Assembly (NCBI GenBank): GCA_018873245.2
Contig: JAEMBT020000003.1
Span: 5,599,843 to 5,663,842, forward strand
Direction of reading: 5' to 3'
Source: Archegozetes longisetosus
Taxonomy: Eukaryota; Arthropoda; Arachnida; Sarcoptiformes; Trhypochthoniidae
Length of the DNA stretch: 64,000 bases
Shown: piece by piece, positions 40,401 to 52,940 of the stretch
Layout: every line of letters starts with the position of its first letter
How positions within the stretch are numbered: position 1 is the first letter of the stretch
Notes under the pieces: generated by a model
Databases searched by the model: none
The model's input: the letters and a program-made list of their open reading frames with translations, nothing else
Told to the model about the DNA's origin: nothing
Translations under genes and position numbers: made by a program

Positions 40401-41178
40401 GCGTGTGATGAGCCCAATGAATTATCCGACAAACCCTCATATGATGCAACGCTGCGCTTATAATTCGGCGAATATTCAAGTGAAACCTGATGCGCCCAAT
40501 ACCATACAATACCATCCCACCAGGCCACAAAATCCAAATTCAGCTCAAAGGGCGCCGTCTTTAGACTTTTTGCAGCGTTTTGAGCCTCCGCTGACGAATT
40601 TGGGCAACAAACTTCCAACGCACAACTTGCAATATTTTCCTAGTAATAATGGAAACATCAACAACTCTCAAGGCATGCCTTTACAGCCACGAATGGTTCC
40701 ACAAAATATGCCAATAGCTTCAGGTCCAGGAAGACCGTTAGGTTCACCAATGGTCAGAGGACCCAATCCTAATGCGGGCATAGTTGGTGGTCAGCAACCT
40801 ATGATGCCATCGGCTGATATGTTTGGTCGTCCACCCGGACCTAACAATATTATGAACGGTCCGCATATGGGATCGACTCCACCAAATGCCATGTTTCCGA
40901 ACATGAAGCAACCAGGTTCTGGTCCAATGTCACCCGTAGGTCTGGCACCAGATGTGGCTCAACCTTTGCCACCTACAGTCGGTCCTTCGTACAACTACAA
41001 ACAGACGCAATTCATGGCGCCGATGTCATCAGACCCGAACTATGCAATTCAATTCCATAACTTTCAGCAGCAATTGTATGCAACTAACACTCGAACTTCC
41101 AATAATACGGCAAATACTAATAGTGGAAGTAATAATCCTAGAATGTCATCAAATAACTTCTATAGTTCATCTAAATGA
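34440..41178 (+). CDS. BCL9: BCL9/legless Wnt co-activator
   Basis: Nuclear adaptor that links beta-catenin/Armadillo to Pygopus in Wnt-dependent transcription. Exons: 34440-35100, 36676-36744, 36819-37688 and 37787-41178, all in phase 1, giving 1663 residues. The homology domain 1 core (residues about 320-360; IFVFNTKMANQAAETVDSGQ) matches the Pygo-binding HD1. HD2 (about 540-568; LTPQQRQHREKQLAILRKMQ) is the beta-catenin-binding helix. The rest is a Met/Asn/Pro/Gly-rich disordered chain, with asparagine runs in exon 1, typical of BCL9 proteins. In-frame tga just upstream makes ATG 34440 the first possible start in this exon, though an upstream coding exon cannot be excluded. The large antisense frames inside the last exon are shadows. 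Confidence 0.9.
34909..34994 (+). repeat. Asn-coding AAT/AAC trinucleotide tract
   Basis: Imperfect AAT/AAC repeat inside BCL9 exon 1 that encodes runs of asparagine broken by Ile, Ser and Cys. It is probably length-variable between individuals. Confidence 0.9.
35101..36675 (+). other. BCL9 intron 1
   Basis: 1.6-kb intron. It contains an 11-bp repeat (ttattatgaa units, about 35905-35940) and a (cattg)n run at 36132-36147. A GC-richer patch follows at about 36090-36340 without an open frame that I can support. Confidence 0.5.
36130..36148 (+). repeat. (cattg)n short tandem repeat
   Basis: About three and a half uninterrupted units of cattg inside BCL9 intron 1. Confidence 0.8.
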
Positions 41179-43046
41179 TGAAGTAGTTGAGGGCAGCTCC
41201 CAATCAGCATGCATTTTAGCATAAGACGACTGTTTGTTCGTTCAATTGTATATTTGATCAGTTATTAAGAAAGAATGATTGATTAAAACAATACTCTTTG
41301 ACTGTAAATATATAAAATAGCCATTTGTTCATCTGTACAGATGACTCCTAACTGTATAGTGAACTGTCACAAGTTATTATTGTACCATCAGATCATACGC
41401 CAAATTCATTGATATTACATTTTAAACTCATTGACATTACATTTGAATCGATTGACATTGCATTTAAATTCATTGAGATTGCATTTAAACTGATTTGATC
41501 GTAACTAATGATTGTTTTTATTCAGATGACTGAAATAGGAATATAAATGAACAACTTTTAAATCGTGTATATTTTTGTGCCATGTTATACAAGTGGTAAA
41601 TACTCTTGTGTTTTAAATTTTTCTGTTTTGTTTTTAGTTTCACTCAAATGTGCCATTTTTTCAAAAGTTATACAATAATTTAAAATCTGATCAAACACTT
41701 TTGGCAGCACTTAATTATTATTATTGTAAGATATTTACTCTTATTTCACTAAACTTTATGTACCGGTAATTGAGAGTTGATTTAAAGCTACCAAAAGTAT
41801 TTCATTCTTTTTGTAAAAGTGCTTATTTTGATTTAGTTGCGAAATGGTCACAATCTTTATTAAATAATGTAATTCATTATATTATTGTATAAGTTGGTAG
41901 TTATAAAAAAGTCATTTTAAATACAATTCTTTGTTTAGCTTTTTTAATTGTATTTCAATTTTTCCTTTGAGAAATTATATCAGTTTTTCAACAGAAATGG
42001 ATCAACTATTTATTATAAACTTCAAACTAGAACTCCAATCAATCCTCTTAACTTTTATCAGCTTTTTTCTATTCGACCTCTTCTTCCAATCAATTAATCA
42101 ATTAGTCTTCAAATCAGATTAGATAAATGAGTTCACTCTTTTTTAGTTATACATTAAGCTTTACAAACAGACGTTATCCTAGATATAAGAAAGTTTTATA
42201 AAACTTGTTTCAACCAAATAACTCGAATATGGTAGGAGACATTTTCATAAAAACGTTACAAATTCTAGCTTAGGTTTAGCTCATTCTAACTAAAATTTGC
42301 AACTATTCATAAGCTTAGTATTAATTGAGAACTGACTCGTCATTGACAAATGTTTGAAGCAACTGTTTTTGATTTAATGCAATATAATAATATAAGTAAA
42401 ACTAATTTGATGTAAAAAGTAGGAGTCAAATTGAAAGTTAGAAACGTTTAAAAGTTAGTACACTAAAGATATTTTGGTAATCGATAAAAGACTAAAATGT
42501 TTGAGGGTTTATAATTTAAATGAATATTTAGAAACGAAAAGTTATATCGTTTGGTCATGCAACCAGTCAAAACGCTTTGAATCAGTGTAAGATCTATCGC
42601 TACATTAAAATATAAGACTACAATAATTATTGCCATCAATTTGGATCAATATCCGTTCAGTATGCAAGAGTGCCATAAGTACGTCAAGGTTCAATTTAGT
42701 TAATTTTAGTTATTAATGGTGTTAACTGAGAAATAGGAATAAAACATTAATTTGTTAAAGATATGAAATAGTAATTTTCCACCTTTTCATAAGTCCGCTC
42801 ATTGATTAATGATGTTTTGGTTAATTAACTCATTTATTTAATGGTATTTTGATTAAATGGACGTCATTTGTTGACAATTTTTCAAATGTAGGAAAAGAAA
42901 ATGTCAGCTGTTTTTGTGCACTGAACTAAGATTCAAATAGACTGATATTTTCTTTAATAATGTTTTCATTTAATTTGAATCAAACATAACTTATTAGTCA
43001 ACTGACTATTAAATGATTGCCTACAGTTTCAATCAATTCAATTAAA
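41179..43046. other. BCL9 3' region and TADA3 upstream
   Basis: The left part is the BCL9 3' untranslated region, with a 21-bp tandem repeat at about 41399-41495. Beyond about 42 kb the sequence is AT-rich without coding signal. The short frame at 41931-42122 has no support. The TADA3 promoter should lie near 43000, but no core element is clear. Confidence 0.5.
41399..41495 (+). repeat. 21-bp tandem repeat in BCL9 3' UTR
   Basis: Four to five units of the form aaattcattgacattgcattt follow each other with few changes (attacatttt, attacatttg, attgcattta, attgcattta). They begin about 220 bp after the BCL9 stop. Confidence 0.85.
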
Positions 43047-46000
43047 ATGAAAGGAAAGGGAAAGAAAGAGAAGGAAATGGCAGAAAGTGATGATATTTGT
43101 CCGCTTCAGTTTTTGGACTTTAAACCAATTGATCTCACCAGACAATGTCCACGATTCACAGCTGGTAGGAATCCATTGACTCACTTATTGTAATTATTAA
43201 ACCAATACTTTGTTCAATGTATCAGTTGTTCAGCGGAAGGAAGACGAAAGCATTAGTTCCGAGGATTTAGATGTTTTGCAACTGGAAATAGAGACCCTTC
43301 TGGTCTCTGTTATGAAGCGTCGAAGACTTCTTGAGTCTGAAATGGAAACGCTTGTTAATTGGTGCGACTCTAAGAATAGAGACAAACGATCGCCAAACAA
43401 AACGGTTTGATATTTATCTGTCATTTTCAATAATCTATTGATTAACCTATCAGAGAGTCAGTTATAAAAGAAAATTTTAATCATATTTTAATTATCAATG
43501 TTTTGCTCAATATTTATAAACATAACAGAAATGCTGATCATATGATTGACTTGAAACAGTAATCATTTATTTTATCAATTAATGAGTCAATATTATAATG
43601 TTTGTTAAAGTTGCATACAATACAATTTGTAATCAGTTTATAGTATATATCGACATATGTCAGTATTGGCTATCACTTGAGTTAACAAATAGAGTCAATG
43701 ATTCCTTCGTCAAAACATGTATAATTTGAGTAATAATCATGAAAATTTAAACTATTTTTATCGTAATATTAGTGGCATTGACTGATTTGCAGATAGCTTT
43801 CAGAACACTTTGTGATGTGTGTTTCGTTTATGATAATGATAAAAAGCTGGCGTTTAGTAATGCATCAAATTTTGACACCTATTAAGCTATTACTTGTACT
43901 AAACTGATTTTCACTTTTATTACAAGATCATTTAATGTTTTATGAGTTTTTCATACTGTATTACGTACTAGAGCTATTCAAACTTATTCATATAAATTGA
44001 TTACTATAAGGAAAGTTAGGTTTAGCTCATTTTTTGATTAGTAAAACAAATGAAACAAATAACTGAAAACCGGATGAAATTACGTAACCACTAAGTTATG
44101 TTTGATTAATAACTGACGATGTTTACAACTTTCTAGCAGCCTAGTGATCAACAAAAGATATGGCTATTTATTTTGGCCCATAAAATAACGTAAAACTTTT
44201 ACAAATGATTGCGAACTGTCCCAATGACTTATATTCTGTTGAACCGACACTATTCATATTGAAAGTAATCTAAAGCAAATAGAATCTAAGTTGAACTACT
44301 CTTATGATTCATTGAATCATTTTCCTTATGTTACTCTATTTTATTGAAACTGAATTGTTTGCGAACTTTTGTTGTGGTTCCAAACTATATTCAGAAGTAT
44401 GGAATTGATGGAATTTGTTCCTGAAAACTGATGCCGTCATCTCGAGTTTCTCATTTATCTAATATTTAATATTCCGTTGGAAAACATGTTTTCACACTTT
44501 ATTTAAGTTATCAAAAGACTATTTTTCCATAAAAACATCAATTAAAGTATGTGAAGAAATGGAGAACTTTTAAATTATAGACTAAAAGACATGCATTTGT
44601 TTGGTTTCAATATAATATTAGACAAGTTTTGCGGAAGAGCAATAGTTTGCTAAAAGCGATAATTCAAAATAAATTTAGCGAATAAATAACCGATAATTTG
44701 TTAATATACGACTGACTCGTTACACCCATTGCTCAATTAGCTCGAAATTCAGGCTCATCTTCATCTTATTAAAAGCATATCCCTATTAAGCGAGAGAATA
44801 GCTCCCAGTCTTAAATAAATATAACTTAATTTATACTCTCATTAATTATAATAATTCTCTTTAAATCGATTACTTAATGGTATTCGTGATCTTTTCATAT
44901 TGAGTCTAACTTGAATTTCTGATAATTGATTTTGTATAACTTGAACTTTAATTTTTGTGATATCTGCCCATTTTCGTAATTTTTATCAGTACTAAGCAGT
45001 ACTTAAGAAGTCATAGGCTATTAACTCAGTTCTGTATCTTTCCAATGAAGTAGATATGAATTGAGAACCTAATCTTAGAATGTGATTAATAAGTCGATTA
45101 TTCTTCCTTTTTGAAGTAAAATTTTCGTTTATTGCGAAATAGAAAACTAATGTTAAAGTTTAGATTAATGTAAAACTGTTTTGTTCACAGCAATCGGAAA
45201 TTACTGGCAAAAGAAGTAAACATTCAGATGAGAAGCCAAGCAAGAAATTTAAAGACAGTCCTTCAAGCACTACAGGCAAAAAACACACTTCAAGACCCCA
45301 TAAACTAAAAAACACATCTGTAACTAAAACCAATTTTATTTTTCATCTTTACTATTTGCTAAATCTAAATCTTCTCATTCAGGTTAAGTACACCGAAAGT
45401 GATTACTCCGAACCCCAACAAAAAGCTGTGTCAAAGAAACTACCGGTTAAGAACGATATACCAAATCAGTTCTGGAATTTTATCGAACCCTATTGTTGCG
45501 AAATAACTTCAGAAAATATTAAGGTATACAGTTTGACCTGTCTACTAACTTGTCCATTAACCCACCCATTAACCTGTCTATCTTCCAACATGCAGCTAAG
45601 CCCTTTTAAAAACAACAACATCTAATAAGCCTTAGTTTCTTATGCGTTTATTTATGCCTTTTTAAAATGGCTTAACTTGATGTTCAAGTACACAGGTTCC
45701 ACTGTAATTTGTTTCTCAAATTCTGTTAAGTCATCTATTCAAATATCTAAGGCCAATTATTTTGTTTGAAGGTCATAACTGATCAGTTGAAATCGTATGA
45801 AAACGACTCGGAATACTATAAAATTCCCAATTTGGGGAAACATTATTCGATTAAATGGGAGCACAACGACCTGTTGGATCAAAAGGAGCAGAGCTCACAT
45901 TCCGGATCAGACAAAAAGAAAGGATTGAGTGCTTCTAATAATGCTAGCGGTTCATCAGGAGCTCAATCATCGAACAAATCGAAGAAAGGATCCAAGAATT

Positions 46001-46690
46001 AGTAAGTCCTGCATTTATTACTGCTTCTACTATTGTTTTGAGCTTTGATAAGATTTTACTAAAAGGAGCCCTTTTGACCGTTTGATACAAACTAAAAGTT
46101 ATTGTTTTTTCTATAGTTCAGATCCAGACAAGGCATCATTCGGTGCTCTAACACAACGATTGGTCTCATGTCTAATCGAAGAAAATCTCTTAAATGCTGG
46201 TCTAATAGACCCTAAAATTGTGGATAATGAGACGAATAGTAGTAAAGGAAATAATGGGAGTCCAAACAATAAGATTTTCAAATCATTAAATCTGGGGAAT
46301 ACTGCTCAACTTGAAAGAAGAATACGTAAAGAGCTCGAAGAGCACGGCATCCTCAGTATGGATGACATACTAAGCGTTTCAGAAACAACCAGTAATGATG
46401 AGGACGAGATCTTACAAGAACTGAAACGCTGTCAACAAGAATTGAAAAGTTTAACGTCTCAAAACCAAACACACTTGAAGCGATTATTGAGTTTAGCTAA
46501 GAAAGAGATGACTCGACAGGAGGTCTCGAAAAAGTTACAAAACGCTGACTTAGAAGTCATTGAAGCTTATCGTAGAATGTGTTTAGCGCGACAGAAAAAA
46601 AGATCTCCAACTAAAAAGGAGAGAGAATTGGCCACTAAAGCCTTAAAAGAAAGAGAGAATCTACTCAAACAGTTAGAAAGTCTTTCATAA
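43047..46690 (+). CDS. TADA3: Transcriptional adapter 3 (SAGA/ATAC subunit)
   Basis: Subunit of the histone acetyltransferase module with GCN5 and TADA2 in SAGA and ATAC. Exons: 43047-43164, 43226-43404, 45191-45319, 45383-45523, 45772-46001 and 46117-46690, with phases 1, 0, 0, 0 and 2, giving 456 residues. The N-terminus CPLQFLDFKPIDLTRQCPR and the LQLEIETLLVSVMKRRRLLE helix match animal Ada3. NQFWNFIEPYCCEIT, YKIPNLGKHYSIKW, FGALTQRLVSCLIEENLL and ARQKKRSPTKKERELATKAL are the conserved C-terminal Ada3 blocks. Length is close to vertebrate TADA3. Intron 2 is 1.8 kb; intron 4 carries a MITE only five bases after the donor. AATAAA lies about 100 bp after the stop (near 46793). Confidence 0.95.
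43405..45190 (+). other. TADA3 intron 2
   Basis: 1.8-kb AT-rich intron with no exon, RNA gene or clear repeat seen. Confidence 0.55.
45529..45704. mobile_element. MITE copy 3, within TADA3 intron 4
   Basis: About 176 bp flanked by TA on both sides (45527-45528 and 45705-45706). The left end starts cagtttgacctgtcta. The right end, read in reverse complement, starts cagtggaacctgtgtacttg and continues like copies 1 and 2. The left arm is interrupted by a local expansion of acctgtcta-like units, so this copy is longer. It has no coding capacity. Confidence 0.7.
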
Positions 46691-46728
46691 AAGTTATTTA
46701 GTTATAAGTTCCAAACAATAGCATCATT

Positions 46729-47179
46729 TTATAAGTTAATGTCTGATTGAATGTGTATTATTTTTCTATTTAAATTAAACGGAAAATACATAAATAAAAA
46801 ATGATTCATAATCTGTTGCAGTACTGTGACTGACGCTAAATTCCTCGCAGGGAAACGATTACCGGCACTATAAAACATTTTGATATGAAAACGTAGGCAA
46901 AATAGGAAACTAGTTATACAGGTCTGCCTCAACTGAGGGGCGTTGAGTCAGTCCTTCACTTATGTTGGGGATCGCATAGAGAGCGGATTTCACTTGATAT
47001 GATTCCGGCGAAGGCAACAAAAGGCTCAACAACTGATACATAGCAACGCGTTTTTTCCTCAAGTACTTTATATAGCGTTGGCGCAGTGCTAGTCGTCTGA
47101 ATAGATTCGACGATTAGTAGCAATTGCATAGTGTATTCTACACTTTGATTATACCAGTATTAAGTGTTAGACCAGCCAT
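46729..47179 (-). CDS. Candidate three-exon small gene, family not recognised
   Basis: Minus-strand exons 47179-47155, 47088-46920 and 46867-46729 join through GT-AG introns of 66 and 52 bp (gtataatc...gactag; gtataact...ttatag). Phases 1 and 2 close, giving 110 residues. It would begin MAGLTLNTALRQRYIKYLRK and continue with a basic helix, LLSLLLPSPESYQVKS, then PSVEADLAGNRFPARN. The region is distinctly GC-richer than its flanks and the reading stays protein-like across both joints. I cannot name a family. The 3' exon becomes AT-rich and hydrophobic, so the true end may be earlier. The gene would overlap the presumed plastin leader in antisense and start 48 bp from the plastin ATG. An alternative is that this is simply a GC-rich plastin promoter. 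Confidence 0.38.
47065..47080 (+). promoter_or_regulatory. TATA-like element upstream of plastin
   Basis: The sequence actttatatagcg on the plus strand reads ctatataaagt on the minus strand, so it can act either way. On the plus strand it would place plastin transcription start near 47100, about 130 bp before its ATG. A TGAGTCA (AP-1-like) motif lies at 46944-46950. Confidence 0.33.
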
Positions 47180-47227
47180 ACCTTACTTCACATTCTCTGC
47201 CTTACCCTTACCTCAGTCTTACCGAAA

Positions 47228-50200
47228 ATGGCGAATAAACCAACTAATCTCCTTCTTACTGATGACCAGAGAGATGAACTTTCTTCACATTTTCATTCCG
47301 TAAGTGTTGTCTTTTCTTGTTTGTCACTCTATTTGATTTATTTTTTCAGCTCATTTATTTTCATTTTGATCAACTTTTGTCGAAAACACAAACTTTACTT
47401 CTTATCTAGTAGTTTGTGTTTTATTTAATTCGACTTAACTAAATCCAACCAAAGTTTATTATGTTTTCGAGATTTTTATTTTATTTGCAACTAAAATCAC
47501 ACAATTTATAAGAGTTTGGGGATAATTAGTGCTGAAATCTGTAAAAATCCTTGAAATAATGCTTAAAGTATTAGTTCGACAGCCGATACGTAAATAACGA
47601 TAAAGTTATTAAACTTTTGGTATAATTTATCAGTTTATAAATTGTGACCTTTAGTTTGGTCAGCAAATGGTTTCCGAAAAATTTGCCCTAATTATTTTGA
47701 ATAATAATTTTGAATAATTATTGATTTCGGGGGTGTGTTCATCCTTATGGCCTGAGAGAGACAAACTTTGCAGTGTGTGAATCATTTTGTTAGTAATGTC
47801 GTCAATAATTAGTCATCTCCTTATGAAATGCTATTCATGATCACTTGTCATACCACTTATCAAAACTTTAAATTGAAAACAACTTTTCGTTTGATCAGTT
47901 TATGCGCGAGTCTTATAATAACAATAAACTGATTAATTGTTTAACAAGTAGGAGATTTTGAAAGGAATAAAACAATTTATTGCTATATTAAACTATGAAA
48001 AACTATGAAAACTGAACTTATGATGCCTACTAAAGATTAGACGCACTATAAATTATGGGTGACAGACAGTTTGATAAAAGTTCTAATAGTTATTTCTTAA
48101 CCTCATTCACATCTCAATCTCTGTTTAAGTCCCATTTTTGTCTATTTTCAAATATTGTCAACTTAACACAGTTTGCCAACCTTTCAAATGTGATGTTCAG
48201 CTTGCTAACTTCTGGTCCATTAGCAAGACTCGCACCAAAAGTCCTAAACGTGTGATTGGGTCTGAATATTTTCTAATAATATTTGGTTGCGAACAACTAC
48301 TATTGAACTTTGAGACTTTATATTTGATTGATTCCCCTTCTACAATGTTTCCGAATTGATTGGCATTAATGTATATTTAAAGAATGAATTTCGATTAAAG
48401 TTAGTTTTTATGCAATGGAAGTCAACGTGAAATCTATGAGAAAGGATTGTGACGATTGTCATGGTCGAGCAATATTGACAAAAGTGTGCGAACTTGACTT
48501 AAATCTATCAGTGATCATATTAGAAGATGAGTCATTTAATGCGTTTGTTGCACTCTCGGCCATTTTATAGCCTGCAAATATGTTGAACATTTCGAGAACA
48601 TTATTTATAGCAATCATTTTGCTACAATACACTTATCGACTATTTTATCGCTATTTCTATAGCCTTGAAATTTTCTGTATCATTCAACATTTTGCATATC
48701 TGATGGCCAACCAAATCATTAGTTAAGTCTACACTCACTACAGTATTTCTATACTGAATTGCATTCATTTCTCTAATCTACCTAGCACTAATAGCTTCAA
48801 ATCTTTTCAAATACTTCTTTAATGTCAAACTGTCATACTTGTTATTCTCAAAGTTTTGTTCTTAATTTTATGAAATTTAGTTTTTCTTCAATATTGTTGC
48901 CATTACTCAAATTTAAAACTTTAGAAATGCTTTTGGTTTTGATATGTACTCAGTGACTTTGAAGTTACAAATTAAAGATAGAAGAAGTTGTATAAAATTG
49001 ATCGCTTTCATCTGACTGAAAGATCCACTTTTGTAGTGTATATTCCAAAAGTCAAAGTACAACCATTTGATTAGCCGCTAATGAATGAAACGAAACCAAA
49101 ATTAGAAAGCTTTCAATAAATAAGGAACGAATGAAAAAAGTTTTCAGCTCAAAGTTCAACAAATGAGAGCACAATGCGAGTATTGTACAAGTTCTTATAT
49201 CGAAGATCAATTAACAATAAATCTCACAAATGTTATTGCAGTTGGTCTTATGATAAACTTGTCACTTTAAATGTATGCTTTGTAATTGATTTAGGATTTG
49301 AATTAAGTCTCAAGTGTAAGCGATTTGTAAGAACAAAAAAGTGCGCATCCGCTTTTGCTTAGTTAGTTAAAATGAGAAATTGTTTCTAGTAATTATGACT
49401 TACTCGTCAACTTTCTCATAGCTATCATTAAGTCTACTTTGAAACGAAGTGAAACTTTCTAAGACTTGTGTTTAGACTAACTTACTCAAGCTATTAAGAT
49501 AAGTCTTAATATATGATTATACCACTTGCAAATGTTTAATTATGTGTTGTAAGCATGATTTATGCAACAAATGCACACTTATAGAAGACTTGTATTTTTG
49601 TAAAATCATTCAGTAATTCATGTCTATCTGTTTTCCAAATGAATTCACTTAAATCTGATGAAATAAGACTTTAGCGACATTTTTATTGAATATTTTCATA
49701 ACATTTATTGAATGATTGTCGAGATTGAAATTTGACATTTCTAGAATAGTCTGTACGATGAGGGGAATAAACAGTTTCAATAACAACTTCATATATTTCA
49801 ATACAATTAAGGCAATTATTATCTGTATTTATGATGACTATCTGTAATCCATACTAATAAGCAAGACTCCCACTGTTTTGACCTCCCACTTACTCCTTAG
49901 CACAATCCCAGCTTCTTGTCTATCAAAAGAGATTTCTTCTTTTTAACTAAGTTTATAGTACTTGAAAATGCGTCAAATGAATCTGATTTATCATAAGTTA
50001 CTGGCATTTAGAATCAATGCCAGCCTTAAGCTAGAATTGAAAGAAATAATTGGTAATATATTATAGATTGATCGGGATGGAAATGGCTACTTAGATATGA
50101 GTGAACTGAAGGCGGCACTCGATATAGTAGGCTTCAAACTACCACAATGGAAAGTCAGGCAAATGATCGATGAAATTGAGCGAAAACGCTCTATGGACAA

Positions 50201-52602
50201 AAGAGGACGATTGGATTACCAAGAGTTCCAACAGCTCTGCTCTGATTTGAAGTCTCAAGATGTTGCGCTCACTTTCAAGACAATGGTTTCCAGGCGTGAG
50301 AACTTAGAGACTTTGGGCGGAATGTCTGAAGCCAGCAGTGAAGGCACTACTCATTCAGTTAGACATGAGGAACAAGTAGCCTTTTCTGATTGGGTCAATA
50401 CGTAATTATTAATAAATAGCGTTAAATCTATTAAATGCTAATTTTTATCATTTCTACATATTAACGATTAGACACTTGGGACATGACCCTGACTTGAAGC
50501 ACTTATTACCGATTGACTCTGAAGGTCGTGGATTATATGATAAAGTGAAAGATGGAATTTTGCTATGGTATAGATCTGATCTCCGATTATCGAAACATAA
50601 AATAATTGGAGTTTTGAGCTGAGAATAGATTTCTAACTAGGCTTTTTAACTATTTTAATAGTAAAATAATAAACCATTCGTGTCCCGACACGATCGATGA
50701 GAGAGCGATAAATAAGAAAAACTTAACATTATACACAAAACATGAGAATTTGACGCTTGCTTTAAACTCGTCTCAAGCCATCGGTTGTAATATTATTAAT
50801 ATTGATGCGCATGACCTGTCAAAAGGAAAACCACACTTAGTTCTAGGGTTGTTGTGGCAAATCATTAGAATAGGGTTATTCAATCAAATAACTTTGGAGC
50901 ACTGTCCTGGTCTCGTACAACTACTTGGAGATAACGAAGCCATGTCTGATTTGTTACGATTGTCGCCCGAGAATATACTGATCCGTTGGGTCAACTATCA
51001 GTTGGAAAAGGCTGGAACTGATCGTCGTATCAACAACTTTACCAACGACATTAAAGACTCAGAAGTTTATACCCACCTGTTGAAACAAATTGCACCGTCA
51101 GGATCGGGTGTCACCACTGAAGCCCTGAGAGAGAGTGATCATTTACAAAGAGCTGAAGTGATGCTAAAACAGGCTGACAAAATCGGCTGCAGAAGCTTTT
51201 TGACACCCCATGACGTGATTGAAGGTGTTTATAAACTTAATTTGGCTTTTGTCGCAAATCTCTTCAATAATCATCCTGGACTTGACATTCCAACTGAACC
51301 TCTCGAGTTGGAGAACATCGAGGAAACCCGTGAAGAAAAGACATATCGAAATTGGATGAATAGTATGGGTGTGTCTCCGTATGTTAATTGGCTCTACAGT
51401 GATTTGGCAGATGGACTCGTTATATTTCAGGTTAATTGACAGCTCTATTCACTACTTTTTTCATTAATATTAATGTACAAATTGACATATTCACGGCCTT
51501 TCATTATTCTTAATAATGTATTATAGCTTTTATTCTGAATTCATGTTGAGATTTCGTAACTTTTTTCCAGTATCTCATTCCTTGCATTGCTATCAGTGCC
51601 TTAAACTTGTAAAATGTTGACTCCCATTCACTTCCATATTACATTTATAATCGAAACAATTGAGAATAAGATCTTTCCTAGTACTGAAACTAAGATTGTT
51701 TGACCAGTGCTTCGAGTTATGTTTCGTGAAAGTCTTAGAAATAATTTGTCTAATTTGTTCTAATTGTTAGAAACTTTGCAAAATTAGTTTTATTAAGGTT
51801 ACGGTATTGTTAACTTAATGTTTTTTGACAGCTATTCGATATAATAAAACCAGGAGTTGTCAATTGGTCCCGAGTGCATAAGTCTTTCAGTAAGCTAAAA
51901 GGTTTTATGGAAAAACTAGAGAACTGTAATTATTCGGTCGAACTTGGAAAAACATTAAAGTTTTCGTTGGTTGGCATCGCTGGTCAGGATATATCAGAAG
52001 GAAATCCAACCCTGACTTTGGCATTAGTTTGGCAATTAATGCGTGCCTACACTCTAAGCATTCTCACACAATTAGCTGCCAAGGATGGAAGCGCTCACGC
52101 GATCGTCGAAAGCGAAATAGTCGATTGGGTCAATAAAAAGGTATTCTTTCACTTAACCAGATCATTCAACTGATCTTAACGCTTCTTCTCTCTGATTGAC
52201 AGTTACAAGAAGCAGGAAAGTCAGCGTTGATTCGCAACTTTCAAGATCAGAGTATATCAACAGCACATCCTGTTATCGATCTCATTGATGCCATAAAACC
52301 AGGTTCAATAAATTATGGACAAATATTACCTGGAAACACACCACAAGTAAGACATTAACGATCTAATAATAAGTCTCTTGAACTTATTGTAAAATTTGAT
52401 TCTTCTCCAAAAGGAAAAGTTAGCGAATGCTAAGTATGCGATATCGATGGCGCGTAAAATTGGTGCTCGAATCTATGCACTACCAGAAGATATTTCTGAA
52501 GTGAAGCCTAAAATGGTTATGACTGTTTTCGCTTGTCTCATGTCTAGGGATTATATTCCGAATATGGGTTCAAAAAATCACGAAAATAATTCTAATGAAT
52601 AA
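47228..52602 (+). CDS. Plastin/fimbrin actin-bundling protein
   Basis: Cross-links actin filaments into tight bundles. Exons: 47228-47299, 50067-50401, 50472-50567, 50662-51430, 51832-52140, 52203-52346 and 52414-52602, with phases 0, 2, 2, 0, 0 and 0, giving 637 residues, the normal family length. Order: EF-hand pair, then four calponin-homology domains forming two actin-binding modules ([59 protein letters not shown]). The first EF loop ([12 protein letters not shown]) has all the usual ligands. The second ([12 protein letters not shown]) lacks the first acidic residue, so calcium control may rest on one hand. Exon 1 encodes only 24 residues and is followed by a 2.8-kb intron, a likely place for 5' regulation. 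Confidence 0.96.
47300..50066 (+). other. Plastin intron 1
   Basis: 2.77-kb AT-rich intron. Short open frames (48055-48359, 49174-49362) have no domain or splice support. No RNA gene or repeat of note. Confidence 0.55.
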
Positions 52603-52940
52603 CTTTCTTGCTCATTCTTCTTCATCAATCATTCCATTTTCAGTTAGAAATCGATAGTTTTCTGAAACAGCCATATTTTTTATATTGTGCCTTATATTTG
52701 AGTCTTTATTACATTTTTAAATATTACTAGATGTTTTCAAATCTTTTCTATCATTTTATTTTACATTTAAATAAGCCATGACTGCTTGTTATTTCACAAA
52801 ATTATTTTACTGTTTTCCGGTGCTATAGATTTATGTATTTTCTTATAAATTACAATATATTGATAGCAAATAGTTTAACGTAAATTTATTATAAAATATT
52901 TACATTTTGGCATAAATGATTATTTATAAAATGTATATTT
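52603..52940. other. Convergent 3' spacer, plastin and RFWD3
   Basis: 338 bp of AT-rich sequence holding both 3' untranslated regions. TTTATT near 52885 is an AATAAA on the minus strand suited to RFWD3. Confidence 0.5.

Noticed and set aside
40084..40530. 148-codon minus-strand open frame inside the BCL9 last exon
   Set aside because: Antisense shadow of the Met/Asn/Pro-rich chain; His/Ile/Arg-rich and without any domain.
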